Part shown: piece after piece, positions 53,665-61,643 of the stretch | How positions within the stretch are numbered: the stretch's first letter is position 1 | How the letters are laid out: every line of letters begins with the position of its first letter | NCBI RefSeq assembly: GCF_022549675.1 | Contig: NZ_JAKZGR010000008.1 | Span: 62,001-126,000 of the forward strand | DNA: 64,000 nucleotides | DNA from: Belliella kenyensis | GTDB taxonomy: Bacteria > Bacteroidota > Bacteroidia > Cytophagales > Cyclobacteriaceae | Direction: 5' to 3' | Translations under genes and position numbers: made by a program | The notes under the pieces: model-generated | The model's input: the letters and a program-made list of their open reading frames with translations, nothing else | Database searches by the model: none | Told to the model about the DNA's origin: nothing

Positions 53665-54057
53665 ATGGCTCAAAATTCATTTAACCCATTTGCTTGGGTA
53701 GAAATCTATGTAGAAGATATGAGCAGGGCTCAAAAATTCTATGAAACAGTATTGGGGATCAAATTAACTCCTATGGAAAGTCCTGGAGACTTTGGTGACC
53801 TTGAAATGCTCTGCTTCCCTTGGGCAGAAGGTGAATTAAACATCAGTGGAGCCCTTTGCAAAACCAGTGATTTCAAACCTGGCACTGGTGGGACTTTAGT
53901 TTACTTCACCTCTAAAGATTGTACTACTGAACTATCCAAAGTAGAAGCTGCCGGAGGAAAGATCATACAAGACAAATTTTCAATCAGTGAACATGGATTT
54001 GTGGCCTTGGCCATGGACACCGAAGGCAATACTATAGGTTTCCATTCAAATCAATAG
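53665..54057 (+). CDS. VOC-family protein (glyoxalase/bleomycin resistance fold)
   Basis: A 130-residue cytoplasmic protein with two beta-alpha-beta-beta-beta modules. The first, FAWVEIYVEDMSRAQKFYE, is typical of glyoxalase/dioxygenase-superfamily proteins; the second ends ALAMDTEGNTIGFHSN. Metal-ligand candidates are scattered (Glu in WVEIYV, His in ISEHGF). It may be a small-molecule-binding or metal-dependent enzyme; the substrate cannot be told. A long terminator hairpin follows. Confidence 0.82.
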   Translation: MAQNSFNPFAWVEIYVEDMSRAQKFYETVLGIKLTPMESPGDFGDLEMLCFPWAEGELNISGALCKTSDFKPGTGGTLVYFTSKDCTTELSKVEAAGGKIIQDKFSISEHGFVALAMDTEGNTIGFHSNQ

Positions 54058-54072
54058 ATCATTCAATATACT

Positions 54073-54149
54073 AAACAGGCTCAAGTTGAAATCATCAAGC
54101 TGCATAGCATGCAGGTTAATGATTACTTGAGCCTGTTTCTCTTTTTTTT
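54073..54149 (+). terminator. Long terminator hairpin
   Basis: AAACAGGCTCAAGT (54073-54086) pairs with ACTTGAGCCTGTTT (54125-54138), with an inner CTGCAT/ATGCAG stem, and is followed by CTCTTTTTTTT. A multi-part palindrome ending in a T-tract. Confidence 0.82.
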
Positions 54150-54411
54150 AACATTCACCATTGGATCAGCGAAGTTCCTGACAAGTGGTTATAGTCAAAT
54201 AAGCATTCTCATTTTCACACGGAGGAAGAATTTCAAACAAACTAAACAATAAATCTGGATCAACAAACAAGAGTAAAATATCTTCCATAACTTATTCATA
54301 AAACCTTTAATTCTGAATTTAAAAGCCCTCTGTATGGTATGATAACTGATACTTTTGCGCGTATTTACTTGCGCTGAGAATCCAGCCCTTAACACTGGAA
54401 TCAAAGTATTG
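54150..54411. other. Intergenic, no gene recognised
   Basis: About 260 bp between the VOC terminator and the stop of the lipoprotein gene on the other strand. A 69-codon minus-strand frame (54195-54404) has no signal, ribosome site or recognisable motif and is probably noise. Confidence 0.5.
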
Positions 54412-54969
54412 TTAATTTTGTAAGCTTCTCCATCGCTTATAAAACATTTGCAGCATTTCTTTTACTTGCTCTTTGGTGTAGGTATTAGAATGATCAAGAG
54501 CTACCGTTATGACATGCTTTTGTTCTACTACAACTAGCGCCGACTCTTTTCTAGTTTTGTTTTCATTGATCACTGCAAATTCTCCAAGTCCAGAGATTTG
54601 ATCATCAGCAGGAGCTGTTTTAAACTCTTCAATCACCCTATTGCCAACCAAATCAAAAGTGCTTGGGTTTGCTAACAAGCTTACCATAATAGCGAGTTGT
54701 TTTCCGTCTTTTCCTACCGCCAAAACACAAGATGACTCTGGCATGACATTGAAAGCAGAAACATCTCCAGTCTGATAATCATCTGAAATCTTGAAAATCT
54801 CTCTAAAATCTGATTCTTTGATTCCTTTACAAGCATTAAAATTCCTTGGATTGGATGTTTTAGAGACTTGAGTATCTTCTTGTTCTTGATCTTCACTTTG
54901 ATTTTGTCCACAGGCTATTAAGCCAAGTAAGATCATATTTAGAAATAATGGTAAAATGACTTTTTTCAT
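54412..54969 (-). CDS. Hypothetical lipoprotein, 185 residues
   Basis: Signal peptide MKKVILPLFLNMILLGLIAC (lipobox LIAC, Cys20), then an acidic linker. The mature domain has two more cysteines (NACKGIKESDF and ESSCVLAVG) that could form a disulfide, and a mixed alpha/beta pattern (QLAIMVSLLA; SALVVVEQKHVITVALD). It vaguely resembles lipoproteins that start with a C-x-x-I-K-E-S-D element, but I cannot name the family. It is the last gene of an operon running from the OmpA gene at 57096 and divergent from the ECF sigma gene, so it may belong to that regulon. Confidence 0.6.
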   Translation of the reverse strand: MKKVILPLFLNMILLGLIACGQNQSEDQEQEDTQVSKTSNPRNFNACKGIKESDFREIFKISDDYQTGDVSAFNVMPESSCVLAVGKDGKQLAIMVSLLANPSTFDLVGNRVIEEFKTAPADDQISGLGEFAVINENKTRKESALVVVEQKHVITVALDHSNTYTKEQVKEMLQMFYKRWRSLQN

Positions 54970-54987
54970 GATTGTGATTATAAAAGT

Positions 54988-55620
54988 TTAAATGATGTTG
55001 ACAATAAAACTGGCAGGCTGAGAATTCCCTTTTTGACCTGGCACTTGGACTTGAACATTGATTTCATAGGATGTCTTTGGGATTCTTCCTACTTGCCGTC
55101 TTATGAACCCTTGCTTTTCTACTTTTCCTACAGGCTGTGAAAGACCTCCTGATTTTTCACCTTGGTTTGGAATTGTCTTTCCAGATCCAGCTTTGGGAGG
55201 TATTGGGAGAGTGCCTGTCTGTGCATCTGGATCCTCGATTCTCCCTACTTGCCTTCTTATGAATCCTTGTTTTTCCCAAGTATTGATCATACTTTCCTCC
55301 AAGCCATTGTTGAATAGGACAAGATTATTTGATTTGGTGGAAATTCTTGCTGGCAAAGCTTCTGATTTGTATATAGTTTTTCCTTTTTCACTAATCGTAT
55401 AGACAATCTTGACATCCATATCTCTTCCAGACCTTTTACCGAGCATACTTTCACTCATGGACAATTGGGGTATTTCCTCGGCGATTTGCTTCAGGATTTG
55501 CTCATAGTCTCCATCTTTGGAGGATACTTGAATTTTCTGATTAGTCGGCACAAATGTGGCTTCTTGAGCATACACAGTAACTGTCCAAAACATGAGGAGT
55601 AAGTAAATTAGATTTTTCAT
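54988..55620 (-). CDS. Hypothetical exported protein with a duplicated 13-residue motif
   Basis: The start at 55620 gives 210 residues and a signal peptide (MKNLIYLLLMFWTVTVYA). An upstream ATG at 55707 would overlap nearly all the gap to the next gene. A 13-residue segment EKQGFIRRQVGRI occurs twice, at about 116-128 and 168-180, separated by a Pro/Gly-rich linker (PIPPKAGSGK). The start of the mature part (TNQKIQVSSKDGDYEQILKQ) is helical. No family recognised. It lies between the OmpA gene and the lipoprotein gene. Confidence 0.6.
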   Translation of the reverse strand: MKNLIYLLLMFWTVTVYAQEATFVPTNQKIQVSSKDGDYEQILKQIAEEIPQLSMSESMLGKRSGRDMDVKIVYTISEKGKTIYKSEALPARISTKSNNLVLFNNGLEESMINTWEKQGFIRRQVGRIEDPDAQTGTLPIPPKAGSGKTIPNQGEKSGGLSQPVGKVEKQGFIRRQVGRIPKTSYEINVQVQVPGQKGNSQPASFIVNII

Positions 55621-55710
55621 TTTAAATAAAATTTGAAGGTTGATGATGATTTTAAGCGGGCTTTGTGAATTCTGATTTCCGAAACATACCTGAATCCCTT
55701 GATGCATGAA

Positions 55711-57096
55711 CTATCTTCTATTGTCTCCATATACAGCCTTGGAAAGTCTTTCTTCATAATTTGGAATGATAGAGAGGTTGATGATATCCACTCTTCTATT
55801 TTGAGACCTGCCTTCTGCTGTGTCATTGTCATACAGCGGATAGTTCATCCCAAATCCTATGGATGCCAGCTGATTGGTATGTACTCCAAAGACCTTGATG
55901 AGGGTATTTCTTACAGCACTTGCACGCTGCTCAGATAGCAGCCTGTTGGATTCTCTATTGCCTACATTGTCTGTATGACCTGCGATGGAAAAGCTTCCTC
56001 CATCAGCTTTCATAAATTCAGCTATTTGATGGAGACTTGGATAGGATTCAGGCCTGATTTCTGAGCTTCCACTTTCAAAATAAATGCCTGTCGCTTCTAG
56101 AATTCCACTTCCAGCAAGTTGAGATTTGATTACTGGAGGCTCATCTCCCATTCTGATATTTGAAATGTAGAAAAACTCCCCTTCATTGGCATTGTCAGCA
56201 TAAAACTTCAAGGATCGAAATGGTATAGCTTCAGGATGGGATTGGACGATGTCAAATACTTTTTCTTCATTGAGGTAAAATCGAATTCTTCGCTTTTGCT
56301 TCCAAAGAGACACCCTTATCTTATCGCCTCTTTGTAGATTCTCTTTGCTCAATAGTGGTATGGGATTTTTTGTCAATTCGTTGTACTCACTTTGCTTCCA
56401 CACCTTGTGCATATACTTTTCATTCTTACTTATCCCTAGGAATATCCAATGATTTCCACTTCGCCAATTTCCAAGCTGCATACTGGCATCGGCTAGGTCA
56501 TTGAGCACTACGCCGATGAATCGAGTATTTGGTGCAAACTTTTGCGGGTCAACATCGAGTACCAAATCAAACTCAAGGGTGAAGTTTTCTGGTATTTCTC
56601 CTAAATCCAAAGGAGTGAACCCATTTTGACCCTTAGCTAGCTTGACCCATCGGTTTGGGTAATTATTGAGCTCCACTACTTCCAGGCTACTGGAAGTATT
56701 CCATCCATCTGGCAGGTCTCCCAATGGAGTAGTAGCAAAGTCCTCAGCAAACAAAATCTTACTCCCAAGAATGAAGTCATAATTAGAATATGACTTCAAA
56801 TCTTTGCTTTGATTGCTTGAAACTTGTTGCTGTGGTTCGATTTTATCCTCATGGGATAATGGAAGGTCGTTCCAAGAGTCATCTTTTGATTTGTCCTCTT
56901 CTTGTTGGGCTTTGTCCTTTTTTTTGGGAAATTTTATCTTGGTATTGAATACTTTTTCCTCAAGGTTGTCCAGTGCCCTTTCTGAGGCACGATCTGCCCT
57001 TCTATTGATTTTCTCTTTGATATCTTGAGCCTTCACGTGGAAGTTCAGACTTATCAGTAAGAGGGTGAAAATGGTTTTTTGAAAAATGTTTTTCAT
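55711..57096 (-). CDS. OmpA-family protein with a large lectin-like central domain
   Basis: A 461-residue exported protein (signal peptide about 1-23). A charged coiled region (about 25-100) leads to a beta-sandwich domain (about 110-320, FTLEFDLVLDVDPQ; RFYLNEEKVFDIV) like concanavalin/laminin-type domains. A C-terminal OmpA domain follows (SFSIAGHTDNVGNRESNRLL, AEGRSQNRRVDI, about 340-445). OmpA domains bind peptidoglycan. It is the first gene of a three-gene operon divergent from the ECF sigma gene with 69 bp between starts. This makes it a candidate target of that sigma factor. Confidence 0.78.
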   Translation of the reverse strand: MKNIFQKTIFTLLLISLNFHVKAQDIKEKINRRADRASERALDNLEEKVFNTKIKFPKKKDKAQQEEDKSKDDSWNDLPLSHEDKIEPQQQVSSNQSKDLKSYSNYDFILGSKILFAEDFATTPLGDLPDGWNTSSSLEVVELNNYPNRWVKLAKGQNGFTPLDLGEIPENFTLEFDLVLDVDPQKFAPNTRFIGVVLNDLADASMQLGNWRSGNHWIFLGISKNEKYMHKVWKQSEYNELTKNPIPLLSKENLQRGDKIRVSLWKQKRRIRFYLNEEKVFDIVQSHPEAIPFRSLKFYADNANEGEFFYISNIRMGDEPPVIKSQLAGSGILEATGIYFESGSSEIRPESYPSLHQIAEFMKADGGSFSIAGHTDNVGNRESNRLLSEQRASAVRNTLIKVFGVHTNQLASIGFGMNYPLYDNDTAEGRSQNRRVDIINLSIIPNYEERLSKAVYGDNRR

Positions 57097-57165
57097 GATT
57101 ACTAATTTTAGTCATTACATTAGTATTCAAAACCTCTAAGGCATTAACATCATTTTGAAAAAATC

Positions 57166-57711
57166 ATGATTGATACACAAATCATTTTAGGCTTTCAAAG
57201 CGATAATGATATTTTTTACAAATCATTTTATCGTGAACATCGTGAAGATTTTGTTCGATATTTAATCAAAGTTGGACTCAACAAAGAGCAAGCTATCGAG
57301 GTTTTTCATGAGAGTATTTTGGTACTGAGAAAAAAAGCCAAATCTAAAACACTTGAAAATGTATCGGTTAGTTTCAAGACATATTTTTATGCCATTGGAA
57401 AATACAAAGCTTATGACCTTTTCAAAGCTCAAAGAAAAGAAATCCTGATAATACAGGAAGATATCAAAGATGTCGCATATCCTCTCATTGAAGATGAAGA
57501 CCAGACAGAATTGATACAAGCCATTAAGGTAAAATTTAAAGAACTTGGTAATTCTTGCCGTAAACTGTTAACATCCTTTTATCTTGAGGGACTAAGTATA
57601 AAAGAAATCACCCAAAGGGAACATTACGAGAACGAAAATACCGTCAGGGCTCAAAAAAGCCGCTGTCTAAAGCAACTCAAAACATTGGTTTTAAATGGAA
57701 AAGAAAGATAA
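57166..57711 (+). CDS. ECF-type RNA polymerase sigma factor
   Basis: A 181-residue sigma-70 family factor with only regions 2 and 4. Region 2 includes NDIFYKSFYREHREDFVRYL and FKTYFYAIGKYKAYDLFK (about 14-90). Region 4 has LLTSFYLEGLSIKEITQ and ENTVRAQKSRCLKQLK (about 132-172), the helix-turn-helix that reads the -35 element. The next gene, an anti-sigma-like membrane protein, overlaps its last 17 bp, so they are co-expressed. The promoter cannot be read from sequence; ECF factors commonly control their own operon and neighbours. Confidence 0.88.
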   Translation: MIDTQIILGFQSDNDIFYKSFYREHREDFVRYLIKVGLNKEQAIEVFHESILVLRKKAKSKTLENVSVSFKTYFYAIGKYKAYDLFKAQRKEILIIQEDIKDVAYPLIEDEDQTELIQAIKVKFKELGNSCRKLLTSFYLEGLSIKEITQREHYENENTVRAQKSRCLKQLKTLVLNGKER

Positions 57712-58423
57712 AGAAAAGCTCATTGAGAAATTTTTCGATGGCACAATCAGCTCCGAAGAAGAGCAAGAGCTAAAAAAACTTATCAAAGAAGATGCTTCAG
57801 TAAAAGAGGCCATACAATTTCAGGCAGCGCTGAAAAAAACGATGCATGAAGAGGATGATATGGCATGGAGAAAGAAATTCACCGAATACGAAAAAGAATT
57901 CAGCACTGTAAAGAGGAAAGAGTTCCCTTTGATAAAGTATGCTGCAATTGTGGGATTTTTGGTGGGGCTTTTGATCTCTATACTTTGGGTAATATATCGA
58001 GATAATTCGACCATGAAACTCTACCAAGCTTTCTATACGCCAGCTGAAAACATCAGCTACCCACTTACCAGGGGGGATCAAGATGAGCTTGTCAATTTGG
58101 CTTTTTCAACTTATGAAGAAGGTGATTATGAAGGAGCCATTCCATATTTGAAGCAATTGCAAGCAGAAACAGGTTCCATAGACCTTAGCCTGTACATAGG
58201 CTCGGCACATTTGGCATTGAATCAAACTTCTGAAGCGATTTACAACCTCAATCCTCAGGCTGAGGTATCATATGACTTCAAGTACCGTTTTCAATGGTAT
58301 TTGGCTTTGGCCTACTTACAAGCTGACAACGCTAGCGAAGCCCGGAAGGTGTTGGAAAATATCGTAGAAAATGGAGACTATAAAGTAAGCGCTGCTGAAT
58401 CTTTACTTGCCAAACTTCCTTAG
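57695..58423 (+). CDS. Membrane anti-sigma-like protein with periplasmic TPR region
   Basis: A 242-residue protein. The N-terminal segment KLIEKFFDGTISSEEEQEL (about 8-26) has the FxxGxxSxEE pattern of FecR-type anti-sigma domains. A membrane helix at about 80-101 (AAIVGFLVGLLISILWVIY) follows, and the C-terminal 130 residues are TPR-like helices (AFSTYEEGDYEGAIPYLKQL; WYLALAYLQADNASEARKVL). The likely topology is N-terminus in the cytoplasm bound to sigma and TPRs in the periplasm. It overlaps the sigma gene by 17 bp and the convergent TPR-CHAT gene by 21 bp at the 3' end. Confidence 0.78.
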   Translation: MEKKDKEKLIEKFFDGTISSEEEQELKKLIKEDASVKEAIQFQAALKKTMHEEDDMAWRKKFTEYEKEFSTVKRKEFPLIKYAAIVGFLVGLLISILWVIYRDNSTMKLYQAFYTPAENISYPLTRGDQDELVNLAFSTYEEGDYEGAIPYLKQLQAETGSIDLSLYIGSAHLALNQTSEAIYNLNPQAEVSYDFKYRFQWYLALAYLQADNASEARKVLENIVENGDYKVSAAESLLAKLP

Positions 58424-61400
58424 AGCAAGATAGAGCAATAGAGGTAGCCCAATCAAAATCAACCACCAGTAGGACACCTGATCAGTCTCCAGTAATTCAT
58501 CACCTACCAAAACAAGACCTGCCCAATAAAAAGGGTGCTTGAATACCTCATCTTCTGTAAGCTGAATGTATTGGATTTTGGCTTTTCTGAGGGCTGTGGA
58601 GCTATCCATGCCTTGTAGTAAATTCTTATAAAACAACTCCATAATCAATGCTGATTGTTTGTCTGGTATATCCCATAGACTGATCACTAATGCCTTCACT
58701 CCTGCAAAATGAAAGGCCCTTCCTAAACTTAACAAGCCCGCTCCTTCATCGACATTAACAATCCCAGAACTACAGGCACTTAATACGCCCAAAGACGAAT
58801 CAATACTCCAATCGTAGATTTCGTTCACGGTGAGATAGTCCTCTAGGTTCTCTCCAAAAATCATGGCGTTGAACCCTGGATTTGATGACTCTGTGTGTCC
58901 ATGAGCTGCTAAATGAAATACCGAAGCCTTGGCAGCCTCAGCCTTGAACAAATCCTTATTTACTTCCCTTCCTACAAAACTTTTGCCTTGTGTGATTTGT
59001 CCAATTTTCACAATTTCATCTTTTGCATATTTTAATTTTTTAGATTCATACACTGGTGCAAAACCTGTCCAAAATGTTGATTTCTTCTTACTCGCTAGAG
59101 TTCCTCTTCTGAACCTGTCCATCAAGCTGACGTCATACACAATCTCTACAGCATGAATCAAGAAATTATTCCCGAAATTGAACGCTTCCAATGGCATAAA
59201 AGAAAGCCATGAGTCTGGCACATAGATAATCTTTTCAAAATTTGTAAAATCCTTATCAAATAAATCATTCCATTGGGGCATAGAAGAGATGGGAAGTTTA
59301 CCCGTGCTAGGTCTGGATACTTTCTTCCATTGATCAATTTGATCAATGGAAAGCTTTTTGTGTCCCAGCTCAATTTTGCTTTGATCCAAAAAGATTGAAT
59401 ACAAGTCTTGATCTAGGATAAAAGTCTCGACCCAAAGCTCTCTTTTCGGGATGTTGCTTAGGACCTGCTTCAGGGAATGGGCAGGAGAAGCAAAATGGGC
59501 ATAAAAATTCATTTCTGAAGCAAGTCTCAATTGATCTCTGATTTTCAACAACTCTTCCTCAATCTCTTGTTCTTCCCTGTACAGTTCCATGACTTCTTGA
59601 CTTTTTATGATATTTTGAGCAGCCTGGTGTGAATGTATCATGAAGGATACTTCTGCATATCTTTCTGACAAAATTGCTTCACTTCTCAGCAGCTCAGAGG
59701 CACTTTTTTCAGCATTTGAATGAATCCTTTTGGGTATGTTTCCTAGGCTCTTATTGAAACTTATCAAATTAAAAATTAGCAAGTTCAAAGAATCCCCAGG
59801 TAAATCACGACTCAAAGAAAAACCTAACTCAAGGGAATTTTTCACGACTTTTTTCAGCTCAGGAAGCTGCAATGCTGTGTTTTGGACATGATGCTGGAAA
59901 TTGAGGTATTCATAAAGCTTTTTTTGGAGACTTGCCAAGTGTTGTAAAGCCTCTTCCCTATCGCTACTATTATTTAGGATGAGGAGCGTTTTCAAATTCA
60001 AGGCTTGCAAATGATGCATCATCATAGCCCCTGGAAGATCCAAAAATCTATTCAGTCTGTACTTAAATAGTTCGTCATTTTCATACGCACCACTACGAAA
60101 CGTTATTTCCAAACCTTTTAATTCGTGAAGTTGTATGTGATAGTTTGCTTCTTGGAATTTCAATTGGATGATATCACCCCACATTTCCCATTGCTTGAGG
60201 GCGGTTTTCCAATCTGATTCTTCTATTGCGACTTGAATCAATCCCGGGTAGGACTCTAATAGAAATACATCCCTTTCTATTTCTTGGGCCAATTTTATCG
60301 CCTCGGTATAGTAAGCTTTACTTTCAGTAAAATTCCCAGCGTTTAAATGAATCTTACCTAATAGATTATTGGTCAAAGATCTTTGCCTTCTCAGATCAAC
60401 TTTACTTGATTTTTCTATTCGTTTGAAAATTTCCAATGCCTCTATGGCTTTAGATATACCCAAACTGACTTGTTGTTTGGCATTGTACACTTCTGCATTA
60501 ATCAATAGTGCCTTGGCATATTCAAATCCAGAAGATGGATCAATTTGGTTGGCATATTGGACAGACAGCTTTGCATATTTTTCAGCTTTCAACAAATCTC
60601 CCAACTTGATATAGCACCTAGACAATGCCGCATAGTCTTCCGAAACTATACCAAAATTGCCTTTTCCTCCCTTACTGTCATATGCCAGTGCTTTGTAGTA
60701 GAACGGTATTCCTTTGGCACTATTCCCATATCGATCATCGTAAATCAAACCAATATTATATGCATTTGCCCCCAAAGTACCCAAGGGAGGGTTTTCCAGA
60801 GTTTCAAGCACTTCGATGGAAGCTTCGTATTTTTTGGCTGCATTTGCAAACTGCTCCTTGGCATCCCAAAGCACACCTTGCATGGTCAGGTTATTGACCA
60901 AATAAAGTTTATACCCTGATGATTCAAATATCCTACCAGCAGTCTCTAGGTAATGCAGTGCTGAATCGTATTGATTATGATCATAAAATGTGCGCCCTAG
61001 CTTGTCAGTAGCTAAACCGATCCATTCGGGACTACTAGGGCTGGCTTGTTTGATCATTTTTAATTTTTTCCTTAGCGTGTCAATTTCATATTTTCCAATT
61101 TTGGCTCCCTGGTTTAGGTAATCTAAATAATCGACCACTGAATTTCTCCAATCATTTTTTGGAAACTGCTGTAAATCTTCAGATTTCAGCAAAGCAATAA
61201 TTTCCTCAGACCATTTATTCTTTTTCTCTAAATGGCATGTAGCCAAAAACAAAAACAAATCGGAATGGTCTTGAGCCTGTAACTTCTTAGGTAACTTAGA
61301 AGACCAATATTCATAATGTGGCTTAAGGATACTGTCAGGAATTGATTTTGAACCTAAATAAACCCTGTCTTGATAATATTTCTCAAGGACAAATGTGTCC

Positions 61401-61459
61401 TGTATACGAGGAGTTACAACTGCAAAAATGAAATTGATCAACAAAAGTATATTTGGCAT
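58403..61459 (-). CDS. TPR-CHAT protein (caspase-like peptidase family), membrane-anchored
   Basis: A 1,018-residue protein. An N-terminal hydrophobic stretch (MPNILLLINFIFAVVT) looks like a signal or anchor. Many TPR-like helical repeats follow (about 100-500; e.g. YDSALHYLETAGRIFESSGY), then a helical region, and a CHAT domain (about 700-980). The catalytic pair is seen: His853 in HLAAHGHTE and Cys896 in LSACSSGIV. A C-terminal membrane helix (WWLILIGLPLLLYLAL) with a short basic tail ends the protein. CHAT peptidases are caspase relatives and cut after specific sites; the target here is unknown. It is convergent with the anti-sigma gene. Confidence 0.85.
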   Translation of the reverse strand: MPNILLLINFIFAVVTPRIQDTFVLEKYYQDRVYLGSKSIPDSILKPHYEYWSSKLPKKLQAQDHSDLFLFLATCHLEKKNKWSEEIIALLKSEDLQQFPKNDWRNSVVDYLDYLNQGAKIGKYEIDTLRKKLKMIKQASPSSPEWIGLATDKLGRTFYDHNQYDSALHYLETAGRIFESSGYKLYLVNNLTMQGVLWDAKEQFANAAKKYEASIEVLETLENPPLGTLGANAYNIGLIYDDRYGNSAKGIPFYYKALAYDSKGGKGNFGIVSEDYAALSRCYIKLGDLLKAEKYAKLSVQYANQIDPSSGFEYAKALLINAEVYNAKQQVSLGISKAIEALEIFKRIEKSSKVDLRRQRSLTNNLLGKIHLNAGNFTESKAYYTEAIKLAQEIERDVFLLESYPGLIQVAIEESDWKTALKQWEMWGDIIQLKFQEANYHIQLHELKGLEITFRSGAYENDELFKYRLNRFLDLPGAMMMHHLQALNLKTLLILNNSSDREEALQHLASLQKKLYEYLNFQHHVQNTALQLPELKKVVKNSLELGFSLSRDLPGDSLNLLIFNLISFNKSLGNIPKRIHSNAEKSASELLRSEAILSERYAEVSFMIHSHQAAQNIIKSQEVMELYREEQEIEEELLKIRDQLRLASEMNFYAHFASPAHSLKQVLSNIPKRELWVETFILDQDLYSIFLDQSKIELGHKKLSIDQIDQWKKVSRPSTGKLPISSMPQWNDLFDKDFTNFEKIIYVPDSWLSFMPLEAFNFGNNFLIHAVEIVYDVSLMDRFRRGTLASKKKSTFWTGFAPVYESKKLKYAKDEIVKIGQITQGKSFVGREVNKDLFKAEAAKASVFHLAAHGHTESSNPGFNAMIFGENLEDYLTVNEIYDWSIDSSLGVLSACSSGIVNVDEGAGLLSLGRAFHFAGVKALVISLWDIPDKQSALIMELFYKNLLQGMDSSTALRKAKIQYIQLTEDEVFKHPFYWAGLVLVGDELLETDQVSYWWLILIGLPLLLYLALRKFGK

Positions 61460-61643
61460 AATAAACTAGTCAATAACATAATTTGTTATAAATATAAAAT
61501 TTTTAACATTTATTCTAGTGAAAAATTAAAAATATGTACAAACCCTAATGCCAGATCAAAGATACCAAAGAGATACTTTCTGTATTGATCGATGATATTA
61601 TTTGGACGGAGAATGAAGCGATTCGCAAGATTGATGCTTTATC

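Noticed and set aside
54195-54404. 69-codon minus-strand frame
   Set aside because: No ribosome site, signal or family; it lies in a spacer between a terminator and a convergent stop codon.
57166-61459. Type III-E CRISPR system
   Set aside because: Only the TPR-CHAT and sigma parts are reminiscent; there is no repeat array, gRAMP/Cas7-11 or cas1/cas2 gene in the window.
61460-61643. Possible gene remnant before the amidohydrolase stop (DDIIWTENEAIRKIDALSH)
   Set aside because: A short in-frame stretch only; no start, no family match that I can name.
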